A stretch of 62,000 nt of DNA from Mesostigma viride (taxonomy: Eukaryota; Streptophyta; Mesostigmatophyceae; Mesostigmatales; Mesostigmataceae). Both the position numbers and the translations under genes were made by a program. Below, in pieces: positions 1-10,763 of the stretch (position 1 is the first letter of the stretch; every line of letters begins with the position of its first letter). The stretch is from assembly GCA_009746045.1 (NCBI GenBank), contig RPFO01000310.1, positions 3,516,100-3,578,099 of the forward strand, written 5' to 3'. The notes below the pieces were generated by a model that was not told where the DNA came from, did not search any database, and saw nothing but the letters and a program-made list of their open reading frames with translations.

Positions 1-42
1 CGATGAGCTGTCTCTCTAAGGTAGAAATATCTCTATCCACGC

Positions 43-509
43 CAACTGCCATCTTATCATATCTTGTCATATCTTATCATATCTTATCATATCCTTAAGT
101 GTATTAAAAAACAACTCTCTGCTTGGGCGCGGTTAGTTCCGGTGGCAAAACGCAGGGGAAGTGGCGCGGGGGGGGGGGAGCGGCCTCTGAGAAGTAAGGA
201 ATACTGAGCGAAAATGCCACGTAGGGGCACAAAGAGAGACTGGACTGAATCGTATTGAGTTGCTGCAAATGAAGGGAAGAAGGGTTAGGGGAGGGGAAAG
301 GAGTAACGACGAATCGAATGAACTGGAGACGAAAATGGGTCGTGGGGTGCCCGGAACTGAGAGCTGTTCGAAGAATCGGCGGTGGGGGAAAAGCTGACGC
401 GTCCGCGTCAGCTTGCTTTTTTTTTTTTTTTTTTTTTAACAAACTAGGCACATCCCCCCAACTGCCATCTTATCATATCTTGTCATATCTTATCATATCT
501 TATCATATC
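43..509. repeat. 51-bp direct duplication flanking a 365-bp T-tailed insert
   Basis: Positions 43-93 and 459-509 are the same 51-bp sequence, made largely of (TATCATATCT)-like units. The enclosed 365 bp ends in a T run (about 416-437) preceded by a perfect hairpin (about 391-414, GCTGACGCG with its complement). Read on the minus strand, the insert ends in an A-tail, as a retroposed sequence would. The repeat is too short for an ordinary LTR and unusually long for a target-site duplication. No gene is seen from 1 to 1123; the remainder is probably the upstream region of MED10. Confidence 0.6.
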
Positions 510-1123
510 TTTATATAAAATATAGAAAAAATCTACCCGAAAATGACACCTTTGGACTTGGGCGTGTCGGAAGTATCGATACACCTGCCTGAGGCCTGAA
601 ACTAGGAGATAGTTTAGTCAAAGTATTAGTAATTTAGCATGTTTCGGCATCACCTTTCCTTGAATTTGACTGCCCTGATAAAAATATACCCATTTCCCCG
701 AAAATTTGACTGCCCTGACATGGCCCTGACCAGGCCCTGACTGGAGAAAAAAATAATTGGCTGTCCAAAGCAGCCCGGGCGAGGCCGGTGCCGGCTTAAG
801 TGGGCCGGGGACCCGGCGGCGTCGGCCGCAGAGTGACGTCGCCAGCATAAATGCGGCATGTTCTCGACGAGCTCGAGCCATGCCAACCCAACGCTGTGGA
901 GTCACTCGTGACTCGTTGACTACTAAGCTGAGAAAAATTAAGGATGGCAAAAAGCAGATTACACTGTATTACATAATTATGTCGTACATTGCTGGCTGGT
1001 GGGACCTGCATTGCCATGACACATGAGTTGTATGGGAGCGGGTGATATAAGCTTTAAACAGAAAATGAAAGTGTCTCTAATAGTTGCTAAGTTCGGTTAT
1101 ATCTCCGGACGTTAGTGTGATTC

Positions 1124-4100
1124 ATGGCCGGCATCGGCGAGCTGACCGCTCGCCTGGAAAGCACCCTTCACCAGTTGCGGGATTTGGAGCTTACTGTATC
1201 AGATTTTAAAGAAAGCAGTCAAACCCTGCTGTTTGATCGCATGTACGAATTTTCGTTCGTTTTCTTGTCTTTGGTGACGTCTAAGACGTGGTGTTACAGT
1301 AACCTCTCCTACCATGCCAAGCCTTTCAATGTTCAATTGACGACCGGTGGAGAGTGCATGCATTTGCTTATCGAGTAACCACGACAACCCTAGGGTGCTG
1401 ATGACGCTCTTACTGCATGGCGCACTCCTTATCTCAATTTTTTTTGTTGTCGGCCGTTTCAATTTATTTCCCGCACAGAAATGGGGTCGTGAGGGAATTG
1501 ATGTCTGTAAACGAGATGAAGGACAGTTGCAACATTCCTATCCCGGCGGAGGTGTTGAGGTAAGCGAATACTGGAACTGTGGCAATCGCCGGCACCCTTT
1601 TTTGTGTTTGGCATATTGTGGCAGACACTTAATAATCGTGTATTAGAGTCATTCCTGCCTTACTGGGAATAGTACATCTCGGCCCGACCGCCTGACTCTC
1701 GCCTGGTGTGTCAGAGCAGCTCCTTCATATCACCATGGCGGCAGGTCCTTCACATTACCATGGTGGTCATTTATCAGGTAAACCCTAACGTAGCTAGCTT
1801 AAGGAAGCCTTTCCTAGCTTTATGTAGCAAGTTGACATCCCTTGAAAGTTGCCATGTGACTTGGGCCCATCGCGGTCCCACCATGCTTCTTACTCTTCAA
1901 GTCGGGATGCTTGTGGGTTTCAAGAATCTCCTAGATTTGGGGATGTCGGTTATGACCCTGCCATGGAGTCATCCCTAACCTCAAGCAGACACATGAAGTC
2001 CTTTTTGAAATGTCCAGCCGGTTAGTCATGATTATTTTTTTCCAACGGCCGCCCACACCTGACTGGTGCCTGTTTTGTGGGATGCGTGGCACGTGGCGCC
2101 ATCTGCCAGGTACGTGGACGAGGGTCGCAACCCCCAGCTGTACACCCAGGAGCTGCTCAACAGCTGCATCCCAAAGAACCAGGTGTGCTGCCGTTTATGT
2201 TGTCGTATGGCACTGCACTAAAGTGCAAAATGCAGCCATTCATTCCATGTCGGGAAAGGATTGTGTGGCAGACAGGGTGATATGGGAGTGGGTGGGCGGA
2301 GAGGGGGGGGGGGGGGGGGGGGGGGGCTTATTTTGATCTCTGGCACGTCAGCTATTTCGTGTCATCCTTGGGCTGTCTCCTTCAGCTATTACCTGCCACC
2401 CTTGCTCGGGTGGCGGCAGCGCGCATGTTGGATTGCCGAGGAAAGTCATGCCTGAGCCAAGCTGTTGCATTTAGGCGAAATTCCATGTTAGTGCAAGGCG
2501 TTCTAGGGTAAGTTGTTGTGCTTCGGCACGGTCTGTTTAGGCAAGATGTTGTGTCTAGGCATGGTGTGGTGTGCCTGTTTGAGGTAGCCCCACCTTTGCG
2601 TCAACAAGCCCCCCCCCCCCCCCATCATGGGGTGATGGTCTGGCTCAGGTTTTGCATGCCGATGCGGTGAGGCTCATCAGCCCGTGCCTGTAGTCAGGCG
2701 GTGTCTGGCGGGACAGATGTAGTATAAGAATGTCATGTCATGTCATAGCATGACGGTGCTGCCCTTCTTTGCCTCCTTGTCTTTGGTGTTGCATTTGACC
2801 ATGGGATTGGTGGGTGCCCATGGCATGCAGCTCTTGTATGTGCTGCATGGGCTTGCACTGCGTTTTCACAAGTGCCTGGCTGATACAGTGTGCTGCTAGC
2901 ATCTTGGTATCCTTGCATCCGGCTGCGGACATTGGCATGGGTTATTATCACCTGCGTTTGGTACTGTGGCCTCTTTCTCATTTGCATGTTCGATTCCTTT
3001 TTTACCGGTCGTGGTTTGGGGAGACCCGAGACCATGTTAATTGTTAAAGCCCGAGGTAGAACATCATCCCTAAAGGATTTTAGGAGCTTGATTCTTCTGC
3101 ATTACAAGTGCGCGGGTGCACACCCATGTGCATACCTTTGGCGATGTACTCTGTCGGGAAGGTGTCGTGATGCAGGTGTGGGATCCATGATGGGGCTATT
3201 CTAACAACGTAAAAACCATGTCTCGTTCCCATCGTCGCGTGCAGGAGACCAAGGGCCGCGTGGACGCGTTCCAGGTGGGTTACAGGTGGATGGCTCCACT
3301 GCCTTGCTTCCATGTGGTGGAGTGTGGGTGGTGCATGGTCACACCAGTGGAGTAAATGAGCAGTTGAGGTAGCTTCGCGCTTTGATCGGCAAGCTAATGA
3401 AGCATGTGCATGATCAAGCGTGAGGGTGCGAAAGAGTGTGGGGCATCATCGTGCACGGAACAGACAATGTACACTTGCCGGGTTATGTCAACGCAAGCAC
3501 ACTATTGCACTTGTCTCATCTTTGCTGGCGGCGTTTAGTGTCTTCTAACCTCTTGATGTTCTGACCACGGTTGTCTTGCTGCCACCTCCTTGCCCACACT
3601 GCCTAGGTTTATTTGTGGGCGAGGTGGCGATGTGCGATGTGGTAGGCTGCATACTTGGGTCAGTGCATGTGTCCACTGCCGCTGGGCGTGCCAACTTGGA
3701 TAATGGCTGTCATTAATATGCTCGCGTCAGGCTAGCCTTGCTGAGCAGTCAGGCAGTCCCTCTCCCTGGTATTCCCCTCCTCGTCCCACTCCAGTACCAT
3801 CTTCCCTTTACCGTATTGGAAGGTTCTACCTTGACTGCAACCTGCCCTTATCCTTCCCAAATCGTTGTCTTTTGTACGTATATCCTTCTCATGGCTGCCA
3901 CTTGTTCCAGAACTTGTTTTCAACGATGATGGAAGAGATGCGTGTCGCATTCCCGGCCGAGGCGGGCGTGTATGAAGCCCTGCTCGCGGAGCAACAGCAT
4001 CAGCTGCAGCAACAGCAACAACTGCAGCAGCAGCAGGCAGCACAGGGCCAGCAGGTAAGCCACTCTGCGTGCTGAAGGGTGACCTTTTTTTCTTAGCAGC

Positions 4101-4558
4101 AAGGTCACTGTTGTTGTGAGCTTCAACACCAACTGTTTTTGTTAGCAGCAAGACACGAAAGCATCCTTGGGTACAGCGAGCCCTTGCCACCATCCCCGCT
4201 ACCACGGCGAGGATGGTGACGGACAACATGGGGTTTGCGGCCGTAAAGGAAAGGGTTTGAACAGAGACAGCAAGCACGTGTAAATTGCATGCATGTGCAA
4301 ATGTTTTTTTCCATTTTACTGCACAACGGACAAGCAGATTTCTTCCTAATATTATTTGAGTGAATGTCCTTCCAAAATATCAGTCTTCTTGAAGTCTCCG
4401 ACTTGCCTGATCTGCCATTCTGCCGCATGGCTTGCTCTGTATCCTCCCCGAAACCATACACCCCTTCCCCCCCAAACCCATGACAAACAACAACCCAGGC
4501 TGCCGTGTCCATGCCGCATGCCAACGGTGCACCGATGGATTCGGAGATAAGATCATGA
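1124..4558 (+). CDS. MED10: Mediator complex subunit 10 (MED10/NUT2)
   Basis: Subunit of the middle module of the nuclear Mediator complex, which links transcription factors to RNA polymerase II. Six exons: 1124-1242, 1479-1559, 2110-2182, 3245-3274, 3911-4054, 4499-4558. All have GT-AG borders and phases that fit, giving 168 aa. The N-terminus has the family pattern of a helix ending TVSDFKESSQ, followed by LFDRINGVVREL. Exon 3 carries the most conserved MED10 block, YVDEGRNPQLYTQELL, then IPKNQETKGRVDAF as in animal and fungal proteins. Exon 5 adds the terminal helix (MEEMRVAFP) and a Gln-rich stretch (residues about 127-149) absent from the short animal form. Start: the first ATG giving the conserved helix; no upstream in-frame exon was seen. 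Introns contain a long G run (about 2301-2326) and a C run (about 2610-2624). A TGTAA at 5120 could be the poly(A) signal. Identification is firm; exon ends are inferred from splice signals only. Confidence 0.92.
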
Positions 4559-5325
4559 CACTGCAGTTTGCCTGGAGGGCATTTGCGAGACGGTCTCTTC
4601 AGTTGGGCTAAACCCACCCATGAGTTGGCACTCCCCAGTGTGCTGAGCCTCCAGAAGGTTTGTTCTGGTAGGAACCGACGGCGATGTTTCAGGGATCTGT
4701 TAACGAACCTGAGCAGTTATTAACAAACTTCTCTAAAAAAGTTATTATTAGATCATCATCAGAACTAGATTCATACCTTGCGTTCCATGCGCAGAGGCAC
4801 GTCGCAGGCTACTTTGCTGACATCTGTCATTATAACAACACAAAGATCGTCTGTGTCAGATTCATACCAATATGCTGAGCTGGAGGTCATGTAGACAAAC
4901 AGTGACACAGGGCATGAAATGATGTGCAGAAGGGGTACAGGGTTTGAGACTAAGAAGTTGGTTGATAACTGCTTATGTCTTATCTGAGGTGTCTGCATGC
5001 AAGCCTCGTTTCTGAGCTCTCGTAAAATTATTAATTATTACGTTGTCAATAGGAAGCTAGATCGACACATGTGGCAATATTGCAAATGTCAAGTGCTCTG
5101 TACATGGTTGTCTCCTTGATGTAAATTAATTGATAAAGTTGTGCACATATTATAAACAGCACACGCAAAGCGCTATAGCGCAGCCCCAGCCATGCACCTG
5201 CACGGCATATATATATTCATTGAGAATGATAGATTACGGAGGTGAGATGGGCATGCAACATAAGGAAAAACCCAAAAAGGAGAAGACCCCTGAAAAAATT
5301 AATAGGAATCTGACACGGACATCCA
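4559..5325. other. MED10 3' flank, no gene seen
   Basis: AT-richer sequence with no convincing ORF. It contains a TGTAA (5120-5124), a plausible volvocine-type polyadenylation signal, about 560 bp after the MED10 stop, and an (AATT)n-rich stretch just before the fold-back element. Confidence 0.5.
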
Positions 5326-5708
5326 ATTAATTAATTGATTAATTAAACTCGTGCTCCTGTTGGGGAGTCACGGAGCACCTCGCGAAGTGCTTTTAATCCC
5401 TGCATGTGTGTGCACAACAGGAGAAAGGGCAGAGACCCCCAGTCTCCTTCATGCCTAAGGCATGCCACAGCTGCACTCGGGCGCGCTAGCTAAACGGACA
5501 CGCTAACGATCCGGCAATCTGTGGGTGCAATAAGACCCATGCATGTGAGCTATACGGCCACGAGCCACGAGCCACGAGGTAGCCATGGCTGTCGGAGCTC
5601 ATAACTTTCTCATTTGAGCACCGAATTCAGCTGTGAATATCACAATCGATGCGTCTTTCTACGACGCACATGCTGATGTAATTTTCCGAAGCCATTACGC
5701 AATATACG

Positions 5709-7093
5709 ATGAGCAAACGCCTCTCGACGCAACGCAGCCTGGCGGCTGCGCTCGGCAATGATAATACGTCTGCAGCTTCGGCTGCAGCTTCGCCCACCGG
5801 CCCAGATGGCAACGGTGACACTAGTCGTGCACTGGTGCTCGCCCAGCCTCCCGGGCTTGCCTCGCCATCTGCCTCGCCTGACCCCAAGCGCAGTCGCTCT
5901 GCTGAGCCGCCCTGGGAAGAGCGCTCCTTTGACGCCAACGCCTCCGGCTACTGGCGCCAAGGCATAGGAGCCTTCATGGACGACGTGTTTTCCGGCAATC
6001 ACGCCTCGCTTCTAACCCTGTGCGTGTACTTCACGTCCCACAACCGCGGCCGCTGGCCTGGTAATGGCCAGCTTGTCGACCCCGCCGAGGCTCTCCCAAT
6101 CCTCCACCGCATGAGTCGCCCCAAGCTTCAACGCTTCGCCCTCTGCTCCCTTGCTGGACGCTCCGAATCCGCGATCTGGGCTTCCCCCCCGCCCCCCTCC
6201 ACCTTCCCCACCGAAGCCACCATCCGCACCCTCCTCAAGGAAGCTTTCGAGCAGCACGTGACCCCTCTTGCCGCAGATGTGGCGGCACTTGGCGGCACGC
6301 TGGCTGCTGAGCTTCCCACCATCCCCACCGCCACCGCCACCCTCCTCGCCTCCACCCCCCCCCCCCCTCCGCCTCCACCGACTCCATCACCGCCCAGCTC
6401 CGCGACATCGACCAGCGCCTCAAGGATAATGCAATCGCTATCGAGGTCTTGCAGAACACAGCAGGCCTCACCGCCCAGGCAGTGAAGGACATTGCCGCCA
6501 AGCCCGCCTCGGCTGGCCTGGCCGGCGATGCTCCTCCCATCACGACCTGGGCGGACATGCTTAAGCAACATACCACCTCCACCACCTCCGCCGTCGCAGC
6601 CCAGCTCCAGCGGCAGACGCTTGACCTCCGCGAGGAGGCCGAGCTCGCCAAGCGCAGCCTCAACGTCATTGTCAAGAATCTCAAGATGGAGGAAGGTGAG
6701 AATTCCGAGAAGCTTGCGCGTGTTTTTGAGAGAGAAATCCTTGATCGCATGGGCCTTACTGGTGAGATCGAGCTGGCCGCCCACCGCCTTCCCCGCGCGC
6801 GGGGTAAGGCCGGGCCGCCCCCGCTCCTTCTCACCTTTAAGACTCCGGCGGACAAGATTTCTTTTCTCAGACGCCGCAAGCGGCTCGAGAAGACTCTCTT
6901 CACCCTTGACGACGACTTGACCCTGGCACAGCAACAACGACGACGGGAGCTATGGTCGACCTACCTCCAGCTCCGGCAGACCAAGGCGGGCCAGCCGGTG
7001 TACTGGAAGGGGGCGGCCATCTACGTCGGCCACAAGCCCTGGCAAGCGACCCCCTCGACCACCGCGGCCCCAGCAACTCCAGCCCCAGCCTAG
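5709..7093 (+). pseudogene. LINE ORF1p-like RNA-binding protein, frameshifted
   Basis: Starts MSKRLSTQRSLAAALG, with a low-complexity N-terminus. The reading frame changes at a C13 run (6355-6367). The second frame then carries a predicted coiled coil (about 6400-6660), an RRM-like strand (NVIVKNLKMEEGEN) and the C-terminal-domain pattern HRLPRARGKAGPPPLLLTFK ... LDDDLTLAQQQRRRELW ... GQPVYWKGAAIYV, ending at the stop at 7093. This order (coiled coil, RRM, CTD) matches L1-type ORF1p, a trimeric nucleic-acid chaperone. The C13 slip may be a sequencing error, so the copy could be intact. The overlapping minus-strand ORFs are GC-rich shadows. Confidence 0.8.
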
Positions 7094-7486
7094 GGGAATA
7101 CAGCAGTAGTGTAGAATAGTTAGACAGTGGCCTTGTACATGCCCGCCTACTACAGGCACTATACCAGCTGAGGCCTAGCCTTTTTAGTCATGTACATGTG
7201 TGCCTATGATGTGCCACACTCCAGACGATGCCTAGCCTTATTTAGTAATGTTGTGCCCATGCAGGGAGTCACTCTCTGCTGAGAAGCCATGCCATAGCTC
7301 TTGTATAGCCATGATGATCTTCCCCCTCACAGGCATGCTCCCCCCCTTAAGTACCCGGGCATAGCGTGATAGACCATGAGGGTGCGGGTGCCCTGGTGCA
7401 CCTAGAGCAAGTGTTGTTTACATTCCCACCCTTGCAGGAAGTAGCTTAGAATGTATTATAGGCTCATATGCCCCTTCTCAGGGCTA

Positions 7487-7534
7487 TGTGCTACATATAC
7501 TCCCAACGGAGTTATGTTCCTAATTAATTAATTA
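7487..7534 (+). promoter_or_regulatory. 3'-terminal hairpin plus (TTAA)n tail module of retroelements
   Basis: Order: GTGCTACAT-type 5' stem, CTCC, loop CAAC, GGAG, ATGT-type 3' stem, then (TAAT)n. The same module occurs at 9292-9343 (-), 10146-10194 (-), 17888-17941 (+), 18497-18542 (+), 39176-39226 (-) and 60352-60400 (-). One stem pair differs between copies by compensatory change (A-T here, C-G at 17.9 kb, G-C at 18.5 kb), which argues for selection on an RNA hairpin. The likely role is 3'-end recognition by reverse transcriptase; that role is inference. Confidence 0.7.
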
Positions 7535-8194
7535 ATGTGAGCGTGGCATAACAAGGAGCGTGGGCCGCAAGGAATTAATCTGTCATAGCCAGGACGTATA
7601 AGCATGGCTGTACAAGGACTAAGCTAAGGCTATGGCTGGTTGTATACCGTGCGTTAGCGATGCACGTGGCTAGTAGGTATGCTGGCGCAGCTAGGCAAAC
7701 ATTCTAAGCATGGCTGCCATAGCGGCAGTGACTACCAAGGGATACAAGCTAGGGCTATTAGCTAGTCTAGCCCGCTGGGGGCGTCCACATCTTGTGGTTG
7801 ATCATCAGGTCCCCGCCCGGACATCCAAGGATCACGCCAACTGCACAAGGTACAACTAACTACATCAGTCACGTGCCGCCAACGCACGGTACACCAGCCA
7901 TAGCCTTAGCCTAGTCCTAGTACAGCCATGCTACGCCCTGGCTATGTTCAGATTACTTGCCCACGCTCCTTGCTATGATATGCTCACATGGGTCTTATTG
8001 CACCCACAGACTGCCGGATCGTTAGCGTGTCCGTTTAGCTAGCGCGCCCGAATGCAGCTGTGGCATGCCTTTGGCATGAATGAGACTGGGGGTCTCTGCC
8101 CTTTCTCCTGTAGTGCACACACAGGGATTAAAAGCACTTCGGTGCTCCGTGACTCCCCAACGGGAGCACGAGTTTAATTAATTAATTAATTAAC

Positions 8195-8951
8195 TACATC
8201 ACAAAACTACGACACGCATGGCATCATCGCTGCCGGCCCACCATGCAGGCCTGGGAGGGATCTAGATAGACCGCATGGGTCACTACAAAGTCGGCCCGGG
8301 TGCGGCGCGGAATAATGCATCAGCCACGGTGCGAGTGAGGGCGAGTGACAGGCGCTGCCGCCAATACGAGGACGTACCACGTGCGGGCAGACCACGGGGC
8401 GGTCTGACCCTCGAGGTCGAGGCGGTCTTCACGGCCCGCTGGCAGCACTCGTGGAAAAACTCCGCTGTCTTGGGGCCCGTGGCCCCGAACTCCTCAAGGA
8501 CAAAGGGAATATGACCCGGTGGCCGGGGCCCCACATTGCCGTAGGAGGCAACGTACCTTGTCGCGCTCAGCCACAGCAGCAGCAGCGCCGGCATCCACAG
8601 CCGCCCGGAGGATGTGGCGACCGGAGAGCGGCCGAGCCACGGAGACATCGATGAGCAGGTGGCAACCCTGCCCGTCGTAGTCAAGCACGGTAATGTCGGG
8701 GCGGTGGTTGGGTGAGTAGAGGGCGGCCCCATCCGCGTCCTCGCACTTGATGGTGGACGGAGTGGGGAAAGACGGATCGGACCATGGCACACACCACCCG
8801 GAGGAGAGCGGTATGGAGGTAGAGGAACCAGTTCTGGTTCTGCTGGCCACCCATGCACGCGATGTAGTGCGTCCCAGTAGTATCCAGCTAGAGCTAGCAA
8901 GCCCGCAGCTGCCGCAGGACGCACCTGCGCCGTGATGAGCACCCGCCGTCA
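8195..8951 (-). pseudogene. Non-LTR ORF2 C-terminal fragment, lineage B (RLE-like)
   Basis: Broken into several frames. One frame carries YSPNHRPDITVLDYDG followed by HLLIDVSVARP, the PD...(D)xV arrangement of restriction-like endonuclease domains of R2-type retrotransposons. Downstream frames read a conserved block with FVLEEFGATGP and a tryptophan-containing YWRQRLSLALTR. The same domain, better preserved, is at 15404-15979. The tail runs into the (TTAA)n at 8176-8194. It is not functional as it stands. Confidence 0.7.
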
Positions 8952-9291
8952 TGGCATATATATTTTTAAAAATATATTTACTTACATCAGAGTAAAGGCA
9001 CCAACGTAAAAATAAACAAAGCCGGCCAACGCTACTGGAACAAGAGATACCAAGACAGTATATAGTAGTTCTTGCTTTCCTTTTTTTCTCTCATTATTTT
9101 GAGTCTCATTTACCACTTCTCGAGCTGTGTGCCTCTCCTCTTTATTACTCTCACTGTTGCGTTTGTTCATCCTGTCTATTTTTTCACTGCCTGCCCCTTT
9201 TCACCTTACACTTTTTCATTGGAGTGAGCTGGGCACGAGGCTTTAGACCCTGTTGCCACAGGGTAGGATAGGAGACCCCCGGCCGGGCACC
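8952..9291. other. AT-rich junk between retroelement fragments
   Basis: No gene seen. The first 50 bp (TTACTTACATCAGAGTAAA) resemble 15262-15305, so this piece is part of the lineage B flank; the rest is pyrimidine-rich and unassigned. Confidence 0.4.
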
Positions 9292-9990
9292 ATTAATTAA
9301 ATTAAATTATAACATGCCTCCGTTGCATGGGAGATCATGTAGCACATATTCCATGATGGATGGGTGGGGTGGAGGAGGAAGCCGCGTAATCGAACTTCGA
9401 ATATGTAGCACATCATCCATGATGGATGGGTGGGGTGGAAGGAGCCGCGTAATCGAACTAACCTAACTCTAAGCTATCTAGTCTACAAAAGCCTAACTAC
9501 ACTACTCATCAAAACGCCTCCTCCTCTTGGGGGGAGGTGGCTTGCCCACAGGGCCGGCTGGCGTGTGAGCCTTAATTGACAATCTTCTGCCACCGCGTCT
9601 TGTCCTGCATGGCGGTCCATAAAGAAGGGAGAGAGAGTGGATGCGGTGTTCAAACTGGGCTGGGACCACTAGGTCGTCCAGCAACATCTGTACGTAGTTC
9701 GTGACATGTTTCCCTATACCCTTTTGGGAATGCCCTTGGGGCCAGGCCAGGTCAGAATGTGCCGCCCTTGCTGGCCAAGCTGCTGCCCAGGGGCCTGCCA
9801 GACCAAGGGCGCGGTGTCGACCTGGCTGGTGCGAGCAAGGTGTCCTACAAATGCTATCCTACGCTGCCTAACATCCGAAATACGAGGCTTACCATGATAC
9901 AACGATTCGATCTAATGACGGGCGCTTGGAAAACCCTACGTTCAGGACCTGTCGGAGCATCCTGTAAACCGTGCCGTTGAGCTTAGCTGC
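9292..9990 (-). pseudogene. Non-LTR ORF2 3' fragment, lineage A, with 3' module
   Basis: Read on the minus strand: a remnant of the post-RT region (9990-9720, with GKPRISDVRQRRIAFVGHLA), then a C-terminus ending PPPPKRRRRFDE and a stop near 9502. About 200 bp of 3' UTR follow, with an internal duplication of about 80 bp, then the hairpin/AATTTAATTAA module at 9343-9292. The same C-terminus (GRFDE, stop) ends the longer + strand copy at 15000. It is 5'-truncated, as expected for incomplete target-primed reverse transcription. Confidence 0.75.
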
Positions 9991-10145
9991 CAGTGCGGGC
10001 ACCATGGGCGCGCTGAAAAATCGAACTCAGGACTGGCCCATACTCCAACATCGCCTGTGCCTCACCACATCGATCATGATCCCAGCAATGACCTTTCCTT
10101 TACTCCATTTTTGTTTTTGTTATTATTACTACTCTTTACTTTTTT

Positions 10146-10500
10146 TATTAATTAAATTATAACATGCTTACGTTGGGAGATCATGTGGCACATATTCCTT
10201 GATGGATGGGTGGAGTGGAAGGAGCCGCGTAATCGAACTAACCTAACTCTAAGCTATCTAGTCTATAGAAAAATCCTAACTATGTACACTACTCATCAAA
10301 ACGCCGCCTCCTCTTGGGGGGAGGTGGCCTGCCCACAGGGGCTGGCGTGTGAGCCTTGACAACCTTCAGTGCCACCGCGTCTTGTTCTGCATGGCAGTCC
10401 AAAGAAGGGAGAGAGAGTGGATGCGGTGTTCAAACTGGGCTGGGACCACTACTAAGGTCGTCCAGCAACATCTGGATGTAGTTCGTGACAGGTCTCTTTA
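10146..10500 (-). pseudogene. Second lineage A ORF2 3' fragment
   Basis: Near-copy of 9292-9690: 3' module at 10146-10194, UTR, then the C-terminal codons at about 10285-10490. It is truncated earlier than its neighbour. The two lie in tandem on the same strand, pointing to a local duplication or two insertions. Confidence 0.7.
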
Positions 10501-10554
10501 CTTTGCATGATATGACTCTTTACTTTGTCTTTATTTATTATTGTTCATCTTATC

Positions 10555-10690
10555 ATGAGGAGACAACCAGCGCAGGCCAGAAATCGGGAGAATCCGGACC
10601 ATGGTAGCTAGCTCGAGCCTGCCGTTATCTTGTCCGCGTTTTAGAGTCGTTCAGGATATGATGAATATGAATGAAGATGGAAATGTGTCA
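10555..10690 (+). repeat. Lineage A 3' UTR fragment
   Basis: Sequence starting GACAACCAGCGCAGGCCAG matches the 3' UTR after the ORF2 stop at 15000 (15018-15140). Related pieces occur near 41600-41730 (inverted), 48350-48510 (inverted) and 48720-48830 (inverted). Confidence 0.7.
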
Positions 10691-10763
10691 TTTTCGCGGG
10701 CTTAATTTTGCGGCCCGCGCCCCGTTTCTGGCGGCCCGGCACCTGCCGGTCATCATGCCCCGC

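Larger units (their letters stand above)
5551..7534 (+). mobile_element. ORF1-only non-LTR retrotransposon, copy 1 (HAL1-like)
   Basis: A 1984-bp insertion flanked by the 8-bp target-site duplication ATGTGAGC (5543-5550 and 7535-7542). It has a 5' leader (about 160 bp), a single ORF1-type coding region, a 3' UTR of about 440 bp ending in a hairpin (about 7491-7516), and a (TAAT)n tail. There is no endonuclease or reverse transcriptase between the TSDs. A second copy at 15980-17941 shares the leader from GGCCACGAGGTAGCC onward, so both look near full length and not 5'-truncated. By analogy with mammalian HAL1 (half-L1), such an element would depend on enzymes supplied by another family. Confidence 0.85.
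5326..8195. repeat. Fold-back element split by an ORF1-only retrotransposon
   Basis: The sequence beginning TTAATTAAACTCGTGCTCC at about 5335 returns inverted at about 8151-8190. The inverted match continues (for example the run reading GATCCGGCAATCTGTGGGTG at 5507 versus its complement near 7998) up to 5550. It then resumes after the inserted element: 7535-7690 pairs with about 7815-7988. Without the insert this is a palindrome of about 880 bp, with arms of about 380 bp and a centre near 7690-7815. Both outer ends are (TTAA)n. It could be a fold-back/MITE-like element or two head-to-head SINE-like units; no protein is encoded. Related single ends occur near 33990-34155 and 41770-41875. Confidence 0.7.

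Noticed and set aside
6128-6937. Minus-strand ORFs of 222-269 aa opposite ORF1
   Set aside because: GC-rich antisense shadows of a recognisable ORF1 protein; the same happens at 16370-17110.
7535-8000. tRNA-derived SINE promoter boxes in the fold-back element
   Set aside because: No pair of A and B boxes with proper spacing and no tRNA cloverleaf could be made out.
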